This document shows positions 1 to 10,110 of a stretch of 64,000 bases of DNA, one piece after another. The stretch is from Calonectria ilicicola. Taxonomy: Eukaryota; Ascomycota; Sordariomycetes; Hypocreales; Nectriaceae. The stretch lies in NCBI GenBank assembly GCA_020809705.1, contig CP085833.1, positions 992,001 through 1,056,000 of the forward strand. The letters are read 5' to 3'. The translations under genes were made by a program, and so were the position numbers. How positions within the stretch are numbered: the stretch's first letter is position 1; each line of letters opens with the position of its first letter. Under the pieces are notes generated by a model that ran no database searches, was not told the DNA's origin, and worked only from the letters and a program-made list of their open reading frames with translations.

Positions 1-891
1 TCGCATTTGCTGTAACCAGTATCTTGTGTGCGTGGGCCATGAGAGTTATCTTGATCAGGCAAAACCGAAAGATCAGGGAGACAGATAATGAGGGCCAGGT
101 TCTTTATGCGTATTAGCTTTCCCAGATTATTATGCCTCAATAATTTAGTGGTCCATAGTCAGATCTAAGACTGCTTGCCTAGCGAGAGATATGTCTAAGA
201 AGGGGTTCACATTTGCAGGAATCGTCAGCGGAAAGACATGAGTGTGGTACCCGAAAATTCTGAGGTCATTAGTTTGTCTTACCCAAATTGAATGGATTCT
301 CTGATTGAACATCTTTTTTTTGATGGTGCTACTTGTTCCAATTTTACTCGTGACAGCCATGGTTTCTTGGCACCGGCTAGTCAATCAGTCCGTCCGTCAA
401 TGATATCCATTCAAGCCTCCAAAAACATGGCAGGTTGCACGGGACTACATTATCTGTTCGACGAAGAAAAAAAGAAAGGGAAGAAGAAAAGAATTGCAGT
501 AAGCATAATTTGAGGTAATTAGAGGCTAATTTGATCTAAAGGGAGACTAGTATCGCTGTGGGCATATTGCGCGAACGGTTTTGCTTCGCAACAAGGATTA
601 TGGGTCATGGCATAGGCTCACTTGGAAAATCAACGCTATTCTTAGAACAGCCTGGACTTTCCTTCTTCAAGATTGATGTGCTGGTGGGTAGAACGAGTGC
701 GGTAAACTATTGGCACTAGAATAAGACTATTGGCGCCTCGTTGCACTACTTTTTAGGTGTAAATTTTAAAGGAGTAAATCCAGCCGGTCCAAGCTCTCCA
801 CGAGTGGTAAATAAACCGGTCGCTCCTGCAAGAAAAGATTGCAACCGTTCTTCTTCTCTTGTCTGTGACGTGTTTGTTCAAGATAATCATA
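1..891. other. Left-end intergenic stretch, no gene recognised
   Basis: Only short reading frames occur here, none with a recognisable domain or a convincing intron-joined extension. The last few hundred bases are presumably the promoter of the secreted-protein gene that starts at 892. A gene cut off by the window edge cannot be excluded. Confidence 0.4.
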
Positions 892-2181
892 ATGAAGATT
901 GCGGGTCCCGCCCAAGCTCTGGCACTGCTTTTTGTGCCATTGGTCATCGCTGTTCCTCCAACATACCAAAATTACAAGTCTGACAAATGCCTAAACGCGG
1001 TATGACATGATCATTTCCCCCCGAAGATAAAATTGATGTTAACATCTGATTCAGCTTACTCCTGCCTTAGCTAGCAACAATTGCCCAGCCTTTTTAAGAA
1101 AGACTGTCACACCTTGTCCAATGTGAGCACGAATAATCTTGCGAAAATGGTTTATATCTAATTTGTTGATCACTTGCACAGCATTGTGGCGAAAACAAGA
1201 ACCATTACGGTCACCAAACCCACAACAACAGTCTCAAAGACAGTTCATGCCGTCTCTATCAAAACTGTTCTTTCTGCTGTAACCTCTGTTACTGTAATTA
1301 AATATACAGCAACTACCCAGATCCCATCAGAGGTGCTCCTCACTTCGACAGTTGTAGTTCCCGCCACAGTAACCTCCAATGATGAAGAGGTCATCAAACG
1401 GTACGCTGCGCCCACCGTTTGCAATGCAAAGACGGGATCTGCGACAGAATTCTCTGTCTGTCGTTCTGTCTGTTTAAAAGGCGCACAATTCTCTTCGGCT
1501 TGCGCATGCCGTGGTTTCGCACCGCAGACAATTACCGCCAGGCAGGCTACTTCGACCTCTACCACTACGAAGACCATAACACATACCCCCATTGTCACGA
1601 AGGTCAGAACTGTTAGTTCCATTTCAACTCATGTTCAAGAGACTGTTGTCCCTGTAACCATAAAGACTACTGTTTCTACTGTTGCAATTCCATCATTGCA
1701 TACTGAAGTCACCGTGGTTTCGGTCACTAGTACAACTACAGTTGCTGCACCTGAGCCGGCCTGTACCAGTGATAAATACGTATTGAAGGCCATGGCCGGG
1801 CTGACTGAATTGGGGTATGTTGGCGTATCGGCTGGGCCAGGCAATCTTGATGCCACTATGCCTCGGAGCTCTGCGATTAGAGTTGCGCTGCAAAACGCCC
1901 GTATTGTTAATCCAAGCAATTCCATGGTTGCGTTATTTCTCAACGACAACTTACCAGGGAGCGCCACAGTCTATTTTGGTGTTGGCCCTCAGGGTTTCAG
2001 CATACTCGGCTGCGAATTTAGTATCGCTCCGACTTTTACTTCGTTGCTATGCACTTCGTCAGCGGGGAAAAATACTTGGCAACTATGCGAAGATAGCTCT
2101 GACATCCAGATAACAACCTCAGTACAGCAAAACTGCCAGGAACTAGAGTTCATACTAATACCCGATTGTACTGCTACTTAA
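892..2181 (+). CDS. Secreted Thr/Val-rich hypothetical protein
   Basis: Proposed exons are 892-999, 1055-1122 and 1182-2181, giving 391 residues. The intron ends (GTATGA..CAG and GTGAGC..CAG) keep the frame open throughout. Residues 1-20 form a classical signal peptide: MKIAG followed by an Ala/Leu/Val-rich core. The mature protein has two Thr/Val/Ser-rich low-complexity stretches, likely O-glycosylated stalks, around a small Cys-containing segment (CNAK..CRSVC..CAC). It ends in a more globular Cys-containing domain (ACTSDKYV.. to the C-terminus). I do not recognise a family. It resembles fungal cell-wall or extracellular proteins in composition. It lies outside the TRI genes and has no obvious link to them. 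Start choice: the ATG at 892 is the only one that gives a signal peptide in frame with the long third exon. Confidence 0.7.
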
Positions 2182-2182
2182 G

Positions 2183-2536
2183 TCATGGATAATAGTTGAG
2201 CAAGTCGATGGCGTCGGGATTGTGGAGAATTGTGTTGATATACTTTTCATTCATGTCTCTTATACCATCCGATTGATTATTAGCCAAATGCGCTCCTGTC
2301 GTTTCTATGAGTTTGAAATGCTCATATGAGTTGGGAGATGTGAACAGGACCCGACTAAGCGCCGAGGGCCTTAATCTAGGAATATTCGTGTCAAGACCGA
2401 AGTATGTTTGGGCGGTCAAAAGTAGCAGAATACCCAGAGCACAACTTAACCAACTAATAAGGAAACAATTAGTGGAGGTGGCATTAAGATTGGTCGACGT
2501 AATTAAAATGTGTTCAAGATAAGTAAGAGGGTCCAA
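2183..2536 (-). CDS. Small hypothetical single-span membrane protein
   Basis: This is an uninterrupted frame of 117 residues. One strong hydrophobic segment lies at about residues 26-43 (SWLSCALGILLLL), followed by a polar C-terminal half with no recognised motif. An N-terminal anchor plus a downstream segment rich in Pro/Arg is reminiscent of the start of a microsomal P450, but nothing else supports that. Its stop codon lies one base from the stop of the upstream convergent secreted-protein gene, which is unusually tight. It could be a genuine small gene, the 5' exon of a truncated gene, or chance. Confidence 0.3.
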   Translation of the reverse strand: MDPLTYLEHILITSTNLNATSTNCFLISWLSCALGILLLLTAQTYFGLDTNIPRLRPSALSRVLFTSPNSYEHFKLIETTGAHLANNQSDGIRDMNEKYINTILHNPDAIDLLNYYP

Positions 2537-2953
2537 CAGCCAAGTCTAACTTTTGATGACTCAAAGAGAATTGGGTATGTATAGTGTCCACATGTGCGAC
2601 CCCACGGGGCAATACAAATATCATTTATCTGTAGTTCTCTTCATTTGTTGATGATGCGACTCGGTACATTTGATCGCCAAACAGTGCGGCTTAGGGTTCT
2701 ACGAGGCCTTGCGGTTATTTGCTAGTCTGATCTACAAACTATTACTACCAGTACTATAATGATTGTTAGGTTTAATTTTGTCTACCAGTTTTCTCCTGGG
2801 ATTTCTTAGTCGATTTGACCGTTGAACTATACAAGAAAAGCAAAGGTTTGCAAAGACAGTAATTGTCTAGGTATATTTATTAGTTTGGTGTGGGTACAGT
2901 GATGAATTATATTTCTGTCCCACTAAATAAATTCAAGCAAGATCCTTCAATGA
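2537..2953. other. Intergenic, nothing seen
   Basis: This stretch of about 420 bases separates the small membrane ORF from the 3' end of the Zn(II)2Cys6 regulator gene. No repeats, coding frames or RNA genes were recognised. Confidence 0.4.
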
Positions 2954-4072
2954 TCAATACCAAGACAAGGCTTGCTTTGGAAGTTGCAGGAACTGATCCC
3001 ATTCTGGACCTAATTTCGAAGTGACTAGCTTAATAAGTAAAAGTCCAGTATCTCCCACCACCCAAAGCTCGCAGCATTTGCACAATAGCAGACCATAGTG
3101 AGCCAAAATAACAAGCGCCTCTGGATTCTGCTTCCCCAAGATGTCTAAATATGTCAATGGGACAAACACAAGAAATGTTGACCCCGCTTGTGTCCGCAGC
3201 TGCACGTGTCTCGTGTTTCTTTCGTACAAGGTGAACGCTATTTTAAGAGCGATAACTGCGTCTTTGCATGCGTTTATGTCGTCCTGTTCCATATACGAGC
3301 AATCCAGCATGATGTCCATGATTTTTAAATCGCAATCAACCTGTACAGAAATTGACTGGTCATGGTCAGGATTGAGCCCGACGGCAATATAAATGTGCTT
3401 TATTGCGGAAGTCTCGAGTACGGCCCAGTTTTGTTCAGCCATCTGTCTGCCAAGCTGTATCAGATGGACATAATTGCCAAACATCTCAATGAAGACGGGG
3501 AGACCATCTCGTGAACTAGAAAGAGTACCGTGTAGACTAAAGTATCCAAGCAGAATAGAGAAGACAAAACGTGGAATGACGGCCTGTTTCGAAAGGTCCA
3601 TTGTGCGAGAGTTATGAAGGGATAGTGCTCTTGCTTGTAGTTGCATGCCAAGTAAAACATATTTTGTTGAATCTGCTGGATCCTGTAGACTCAACTGGAG
3701 AGCAGACAATGCCAGAAGTTGGTCCATGATATAGGGAATCTTTAACGCAGGTTGAATAAAAGCACAAATAACTTCTTGGGAGTGTTCATCACACATGATG
3801 AATTTGCCTGCGTTTTGGGTAATGTTGAAAAGAAGCGACATGTGCTCCAGATTGAATAGAAGCCGATTCTGTGGATAGAATACAGACTCAACAAGGCTGC
3901 CTGATTTAGGTGCAGCGATGAGTTGATTACTCGCATATAAACAAGTCCGATCATTTGTCAAGCAGTTCATGCATTCTGGCCGGAGCTGATCGCATTTTAT
4001 GTGGCGGCTCTTGCACTGATGACATCCTCCACGAGACTTTTTGTGGGCACGACGAGGTCGAAACTCTGACAT
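2954..4072 (-). CDS. Zn(II)2Cys6 fungal transcription factor
   Basis: The gene is a single 372-residue frame without introns. The N-terminus carries a perfect binuclear zinc cluster: Cys17-X2-Cys20-X6-Cys27-X6-Cys34-X2-Cys37-X6-Cys44. It is preceded by a basic stretch (RPRRAHKKSRGG), the arrangement seen in UPC2-like regulators. The rest is helical and Leu-rich, as in the fungal-specific regulatory region, but short for the class. It should act in the nucleus as a DNA-binding regulator; its targets are unknown. It lies at the left edge of the TRI region, next to the oxidoreductase gene. It is not recognisable as TRI10. It may be a local regulator of the NmrA/RidA pair or unrelated to the cluster. 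Confidence 0.8.
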   Translation of the reverse strand: MSEFRPRRAHKKSRGGCHQCKSRHIKCDQLRPECMNCLTNDRTCLYASNQLIAAPKSGSLVESVFYPQNRLLFNLEHMSLLFNITQNAGKFIMCDEHSQEVICAFIQPALKIPYIMDQLLALSALQLSLQDPADSTKYVLLGMQLQARALSLHNSRTMDLSKQAVIPRFVFSILLGYFSLHGTLSSSRDGLPVFIEMFGNYVHLIQLGRQMAEQNWAVLETSAIKHIYIAVGLNPDHDQSISVQVDCDLKIMDIMLDCSYMEQDDINACKDAVIALKIAFTLYERNTRHVQLRTQAGSTFLVFVPLTYLDILGKQNPEALVILAHYGLLLCKCCELWVVGDTGLLLIKLVTSKLGPEWDQFLQLPKQALSWY

Positions 4073-4861
4073 GACTTACTCGACAATGTATTCTATTAAC
4101 AAATGAACAGTAGACCGTAACGTGTTGGACAAAAAGATTTATAATTAGTTGCGAGGAATTGCTTCAATTAAATGGTGCACAGCTTTGGCCACATGATGAT
4201 CGCTGCTGCTCAGCAACAGAAATCGGCCTCGGCCAAACTATTCTCCGCACATCCATTCTCACTCACATATTGTACCGCGGTTTAAGTATTGCCTGCGGGG
4301 AAACACTAAACTGGACAGTAGAAATAGTGAATTCTAGTGGCACAGGGCCGCCAATTTCGTGAATAGCGCAGTAGCATTCGGCAGGGGCCATGCTCATATT
4401 AGGAGGCTACGAGTCACTACCAAGACGCTACCACATTCACTAGCTACAACGATCAAATATATCAACACCAAATGATAATTGGTCTACTTTTACTTACTTA
4501 TTACCTTTGGAGGGGAAAATTAATTATCTACAAAGAATCCTACTAGAAGTAAGCCGGGATTGCAGTGAGAGCTGACTGCCTGCTGAAGGCAAGAGCCTCC
4601 CATAGATGCATCCCCCTATAGAAGGGAGGAAAGGCATTTTTGGGTGTGGCGAGGCTCCTCAGAGGGCTACCGGAGCCTTTCATGGTTAGTAAAAATATAG
4701 TACAAAATGGCCTTTTACTTAAACATAAATCTCATATTTGCGAAAGAAGCAGCCACGTGCAAGGTATCCAAACTGCAATGATGGGTTTTAAGATCACTCC
4801 GTAGACTCTCTACCAATTCATGTCTCTTAAATGGCTACTTTAACCGTTTGAAGGCTAGGCA
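4073..4861. other. Intergenic region with short inverted repeats
   Basis: This is the upstream region of the Zn(II)2Cys6 gene and the 3' side of the oxidoreductase gene. Around 4585-4680 there are short inverted repeats (for example AGGCTCC near 4651 with GGAGCCT near 4672, and CCTCCC with GGGAGG). They could be a terminator-like hairpin or a small transposon remnant. No gene is seen. Confidence 0.35.
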
Positions 4862-5814
4862 TCATGCCAACACCATTTCTACAACTTTCTTCAAGCCACT
4901 AGTGTCCAGGCCTCGAACTCCAAGTAGAGCGTTGTCATCGTCTTGAATATTTCCACCAAACCCATCTCCATAGACAGCACGAAAGAGAAACTTGGAAATG
5001 ACGTCCAAGTCAAGTCTGCCTTGCGCGAGACCTTGATGGGCCTCTTCCTCCTCTAACTCAGTGCTTACGTGTTGGATTTTCCATTCGCCGCTTGGATCAA
5101 TCTCCTTTGCAAGAGAAATGATTTGGTTTTGGGTGGTGTTCAGGTCCTTGACATAGACTGCCCTGTTGGCTGTCTCTTTGGGGTGGGAAAATACTCCCAC
5201 CACCGCCTGGCCTACTGTCGAGAGTCTTGAAACGCTGAAAGAAACATCTCCACCGTCCCTGAGAATAGCTGATTTCTCCTTGATATTTACCAGCATTCCA
5301 GTAGCTAGACCCCAATCCAGGAATGCACCTGGGAAAACGCGAGTGTACGAAAATTGGGGGTGTTTGGCAGCCTTTTCGTCAATATACTGCTGGAGCTGCA
5401 GCTTTGGGGCAAAGATCGGGATCGCTGCGACTTTTCTGTTCAATAAGTCGCTACCAAACTCGGACGGGATGAATCTCTGCACACCCGCTGCAATGGATGC
5501 ATCAATGAGAGTTTTTTGAGTTTCAACTGCAGTGTGGGATAGCGTCGAGACGACACCATCGTGATCTTTGAGAGCCTCGACCAATGAAGCCTCTGAAGAG
5601 TAGTCCACCTCTTGGACCTTGGCATCACCAGGAAATTTGTGCGATGATCCATGGCGAGTCAATACTGTTACATCAAACAGCCTTGACTCTAGCAGAGCGG
5701 TCAATATAGCCGGGCCAAGGTTTCCAGATGCCTTGATTCTGTGTCAGCATATTCAGGCGTATTGGTCGGTGTGAAACTCACCCCAGCAATGGCGACTCTC
5801 TTAATGATTGACAT
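4862..5814 (-). CDS. NmrA / isoflavone-reductase-like NAD(P)-dependent oxidoreductase
   Basis: Exons are 5782-5814 and 4862-5731, giving 300 residues, the usual size for this atypical short-chain dehydrogenase family. The 49-bp intron (GTGAGT..AAG) falls inside the nucleotide-binding loop. Once spliced, the N-terminus has the Rossmann motif G11-A-S-G14-N-L-G17. The rest follows the NmrA pattern, including VVSTLSHTAVETQKTLIDA and RFIPSEFG. Members reduce small phenylpropanoid-like or other aromatic substrates, or act as redox sensors; the substrate here is unknown. It is divergently transcribed from the RidA-like gene across about 740 bp, so the two may share a promoter. Whether it belongs to the trichothecene cluster is unknown. 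Confidence 0.82.
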
Positions 5815-6552
5815 GATGGCGATTGTAAAGGCCTCGGGGGCTTGGTTTGTAAGTGAGATTTGAAGCTGAGATGGATTGTTGGATTGGCCGCTGGCTATTT
5901 TCAGCGAGACGACTCGTGTTTATATGCTGCTTCAATGCTCAAACATCTCTACAGGAATGAAACTTTAAACTGACTCAGCCAAGTGAATCTGTAGACAACC
6001 GCAATCCCGCCTTACTCCGATCCTTTGTCATATCCCACCTTCATCTGTGATGAGCTCAACGTTGAGATGTGAGTAACCGGATTTCGATTTGTAACTCGTC
6101 AAACATATTGACCCGAATACCGTCCGTCTTTTTTCTTTGGTCGCGCATACCCCAACGGGATTTGCCCAAATTGTGTGACTAGCTGACCTGCACAAGGTTT
6201 CAAGTGATGTGGAGCCAACACCGACTAGACAGGGATGTCCCAGCATGTTGTGTTGTTGATGCTTGTATTCATCTGGGTTTGATGACAGCTCTTAGCCCAG
6301 GGTTAAAGACTTGATTTCTAATGCCGGGCGGAGGCCTTGCTGCAGTTGGTCCTTCCAGAGAGCAATACGGCTTACAAACCTCATCAATGGAAACCTTTTG
6401 CCTACTTCTCGGAACACAGAATAGAGAAAGTTTTGAGGATTAAAAAGGTACCCTGGGACGTTCTTAACAAAAGAAAATTGTTGGCTCATCACCGCAGCAC
6501 ACTCGTCCAATACCATCACCATACTGCATCTCACCCAACTATTGCCTCCACA
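5815..6552. promoter_or_regulatory. Divergent promoter region of the NmrA-like and RidA-like genes
   Basis: This 738-bp region separates two divergent start codons (5814 minus strand, 6553 plus strand). It has single matches to the TRI6 core YNAGGCC near 5828 and 6332, a frequency that chance alone could give. No other structure was recognised. Confidence 0.35.
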
Positions 6553-7069
6553 ATGCCCCGATTCTTCCCAAAGACACTCGCAACCGCCAACAATGTGCGA
6601 TTTTTCAACTGGCCTGGGGCAGGCGAAAAGATTTCGGAAAATCTGGGCTTTACCCACGCTTGCGTGATCCCTCCCGGCGCCTCAATCATTCACGTCGGCG
6701 GACAGGCTGGCATCGCTGCCGACGGAACCGTACCAAAGGACATTGAAAAAGAGATGATCGAAGCATTTGATCACATTGAGCTATCTCTGCGCGAGGCCGG
6801 TTTGACTGGGTCCAGGCATGATGTTTGGGGTTGTGTTTACAAGGTGCGTCTAGACTTTCCCAGCCGACCAAAGTTACTGACCAAAATTGCAGATCAACAC
6901 GTACCATGCCAATTTTAATGTACACTCCTCACCTGCTCTGATTAAAGTTATGAAGATGTTCCTGGGGGATAATAGGCCTTTGTTTACCGGTGTCGATGTG
7001 GCGAACCTCTTGTTGCCTGAGGTGCATTTGGAAATTGAGGTCCAGGCCTTTTTGCCGGCCGCAAAGTGA
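6553..7069 (+). CDS. RidA/YjgF/YER057c/UK114-family protein
   Basis: Exons are 6553-6843 and 6893-7069, giving 155 residues. The intron is GTGCGT..CAG. The fold signature is visible: a HVGGQAGIAADGTVP segment in the first half, an EAFDHIELSLREAGL helix and a VWGCVYKINTYHANF strand. The C-terminal half ends in a VHLEIEVQAFLPA strand. RidA proteins deaminate reactive enamine/imine intermediates; fungal paralogues in secondary-metabolite clusters have varied or unknown roles. The usual C-terminal RidA arginine motif (R-x-x-V-E) is not clearly present, since the corresponding stretch reads LLLPEVHLEIE. It may therefore be a divergent member without the classical active site. It lies beside the TRI region, but membership is unproven. 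Confidence 0.78.
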
Positions 7070-8524
7070 GATTATTTGTGGAGGTGAACCTGACATGGAT
7101 GTCCAATCGCTACTTCTACGGTTATAAATAAAACAATGTCAATAAATGAAGAGTTTGATCCGTGACGAAAATCCATCGTCCAAACTACATACCCAACACT
7201 TTGGTCGCTGTATACAATTGATTTGCCGTAAATCCAAGGCATATTCGACTCACCGTGATAAAAGGCCCTCGCGTAGGTGTTAAGCTATTGAGATGACTAT
7301 TGCTGTATTTGTCGAGATGATGGTCAATGCACAAAACCTTAGATGTAGGAGTGCTTTGGGCTCAGACTGTGAGTGGACTAGGAGAGTCTACAGTGGGTCA
7401 ACGCTCAGGCATACCTCATCCCTGTATACGACGTACTCGCTTGTGCTAATTTAGCGTCGTCCTCAGCTCTGACCGAACATTCGTTTTTTAACCACGAAAT
7501 GTGTAATCAACACACCCACTCATGGAGTTGGGATACCTATTAGCGCTTATCTGAATGGGTTTACTAACAGTCCCTGAGCTAAGAGTGGGCTCCGGGGAAG
7601 TCCGAAGGACTGCTGGGTTGTTAGGGTCTTGATGGAGTTGTGGGTAGCATGAAGCTCAGGGTGACAAGTCAATATTTGCAATTGACGTGATAATTCACAA
7701 TAAGGTCAAGCAACAAACGCGCAAAATGCTTAGTCTTTGTCTCTGCTGGCTATGAAATAAATAATAGCCAACAAGATAAGGCTTTCGCGTTTTGGTGAAA
7801 TCTTTGTTCGGCATGACAATCAGTCTAGGGTAGTGTCGCCTCTTTGACGCTCCCGGGATGCAGGTTGTTCTAAGTTTTCTGTTAGTGTAGTCGTAGTGAA
7901 ATGGGGCAGAGTTAAACGTAGCAGAAAACACACACACAGCCCAAGACCATTAAAGGTCAACTGTTTCTATCGGTGTGAGGGAGGATGTAGCGTCTAGGCT
8001 AGCTGCCTATTGGGAGGAATAACAAAACTCAATGTAATAAAGACCAAATAAACATCATAGATATCACTAATGTTGTTAGATCAAATGATCTTTCAAAAAT
8101 GAAGCCACAAGAATAGGTAGGAAAAATGTGAATTGAAGGTTTATGCTGAGTTTCCTTGGTGTTGTGCCCAGGAGCCCTGTACTACTAAGACTAGTGTTGC
8201 AGTCGGATTAACTATTCCGCCGACCAAAGCTAATTTCAAAGGACTGAGGGTTTTTTTTTCTTCTTTTGTCCTATACATAAGTCTAGCTATCTAGCAAGAT
8301 CGAGTTAATAAATTAAATAAATTAAATCTTACTTTTTATTTATAACCTTATAATTTAAATACTAACATAAACTGAACAATATTTTGCAAATAGTCCCAAA
8401 CCTCAGCCTCAGTATAATTAGCATCATTATAAATAATATTAATTGTAGAAGCGTCCCTCCAGCTATCTAATCGAATTGCCCTAAAATAATGTTAATTGTT
8501 ATCTCGACACTTGTTATAAATAAC
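7070..8524. other. Intergenic, about 1.45 kb, no gene recognised
   Basis: This stretch separates the RidA-like gene from the 3' end of TRI3. It becomes AT-rich around 8290-8470. Short frames occur on both strands (for example 7695-7937 minus), but none has a recognisable motif. No repeats were noticed. It is a candidate left boundary of the TRI cluster. Confidence 0.4.
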
Positions 8525-10110
8525 TCACAAGTATGGCAAAGATTGGTTTACGAGAAAGTCAATGCTCTCAACTGAAAATAGTTTCTCTCCCGTTGCATTG
8601 GACTTGATCTCGTGAGGAATGAAGCGTTCGTTGATGCCATCACTGATGAACAACTATAGGAGACACGTTAGTATTACAAGAGGTCGCTCCTAATGACCTG
8701 TGAGTGACACGCACCGGGTTTGCTTCCCCATCGAACGGAATCGGCTTCCTGGAGCGGGCATGTATGTCAGTTAATACTATCGAAAGGGACTCATTTTAAC
8801 TCACGAGGCCAAGTAGTTTGCCTCAAAGTTATGAACTCTAAGACCAAGGGCCTCCTGGAACGGATTCTTCAGCCATTGATCGCAGGAGCTCTTAACATCT
8901 TTTGAAGCACTTGCTAGAGCTCTGACTTGTATTTCCTTTTCATCTTCATGGCTAACTGCGATGGACTTCAGCTTCTCAACCCGAACGACGGCAGCCGTCT
9001 GGCACATGGCGTAAAAGTCCTTGGCTATGTCGGGACGCATCCATCTGCGGCCATCTACAGATGTTGGAGATATAAATGCTTCATCGTCAGAAAGGTCAGT
9101 GGGTTTGAGGGTGTCTAGCAGAGCCAGAACAATCGCGGCTTGGGTCAAATGACTGATCGTATGTCCTGGTCCGAGCCTAGTCTTGACAGCTTTGATCATA
9201 GCAATAGAGTCTTCAGCGCTGAACTTGTGAATGACACAGCGTGGCATACCAAGCCCGGGCCGGAACTTCAGACCTCGACTTTTCTGTAGCAAAGGATTAG
9301 TTTGTGTCAGTTCGAAGCGGAGATCCAACCCACATAATTAGCGACTAGAGCTCCTGTATACTCTGTGCACTTGTTGTCGAACTCTTCATCAAGAGTTGTC
9401 ACGTCCAGCATCAGTGAGTCAAGCACTGGAGGGTTCAGGTTCTTAATCTCCTCTCCCCAATTCAGTGTCTTTGGTTCGGCTGCCTCATTGACATCGTTGT
9501 AGTTGCCCAAGAGGCGGAAAATGTCTCCGATGAACTTTCGACAACCGATACCGTCCCAGAATAAATGGTTGGTGTGAAACAAAACTTCAACGGTCATATC
9601 CTGAGAAATTGGTGTCCTTTGTGTAGGAACATCTGCAAGCAAGAAGATCTCGATTGACTTGGATGGTGTGTTGTTGCCGGTAGTAGCTCGTCCTTCCTCA
9701 ATTTCGCTCCAGAGATTGAGAGCTGTCATCGGGATCGCAAGTGCGTGGACACAGTCCTTGGCCCAATCACGAGCAACCTCATTATTCTCTGGAGACTGGT
9801 AACTGATGATAGCAGCAGTCTCGTCGTCCCAAGATACCGTACAAGCAGCCTCAGGGTGCTCAAAACGAGCCTCCAGCAGAGCCAGCTCGAACAACTCTTT
9901 GAGCCTGTGCAGCGTCAGCGATGTTGATGGTGATGCAGCATTTCGAAGAGGAACGGCGATGTAAAGGTCGTATAGGGCCTTTCTGTTCTTGTCTTCAAGT
10001 CCAACGATTGCCTCTGCACCCACGCTTCGGCGCTGAACCTGGTTAGGAACTCCGGTCGACTTCCATCTATACTTTTCCGGCACCAAGGGCGGGAGAGTTG
10101 AGGCGGTCAT
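8525..10110 (-). CDS. TRI3: Trichothecene 15-O-acetyltransferase-like (TRI3)
   Basis: Four exons can be joined in frame: 9334-10110, 8805-9283, 8715-8748 and 8525-8653, giving 472 residues, the size expected of TRI3. The enzyme is known to acetylate the C-15 hydroxyl of 15-decalonectrin using acetyl-CoA. The catalytic HxxxDG motif is H182-L-F-W-D186-G. The conserved C-terminal block LFISDGINERF is encoded by the last exon. The third exon is only 34 nt and is easily missed. The start at 10110 is the first ATG before a Thr/Pro-rich N-terminus; the frame extends further upstream without another ATG. A palindromic double TRI6-type site lies about 250 bp upstream. Other trichothecene acyltransferases (TRI18 type) share this fold, so the exact symbol is slightly uncertain. 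Confidence 0.82.

Noticed and set aside
2183..2536. Truncated cytochrome P450
   Set aside because: Only an N-terminal hydrophobic anchor is suggestive. No P450 motif follows.
2954..4072. TRI10 assignment for the Zn(II)2Cys6 gene
   Set aside because: It carries a UPC2-like zinc cluster, and I see no resemblance that would support calling it TRI10. Its location at the far left also does not match.
5828..6338. Single YNAGGCC matches near the NmrA/RidA promoters as proof of TRI6 control
   Set aside because: One match per kilobase is the chance expectation, so isolated hits are not sufficient.
7695..7937. 80-codon frame in the RidA-TRI3 gap
   Set aside because: Composition is unremarkable and there is no motif. 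It is consistent with chance.
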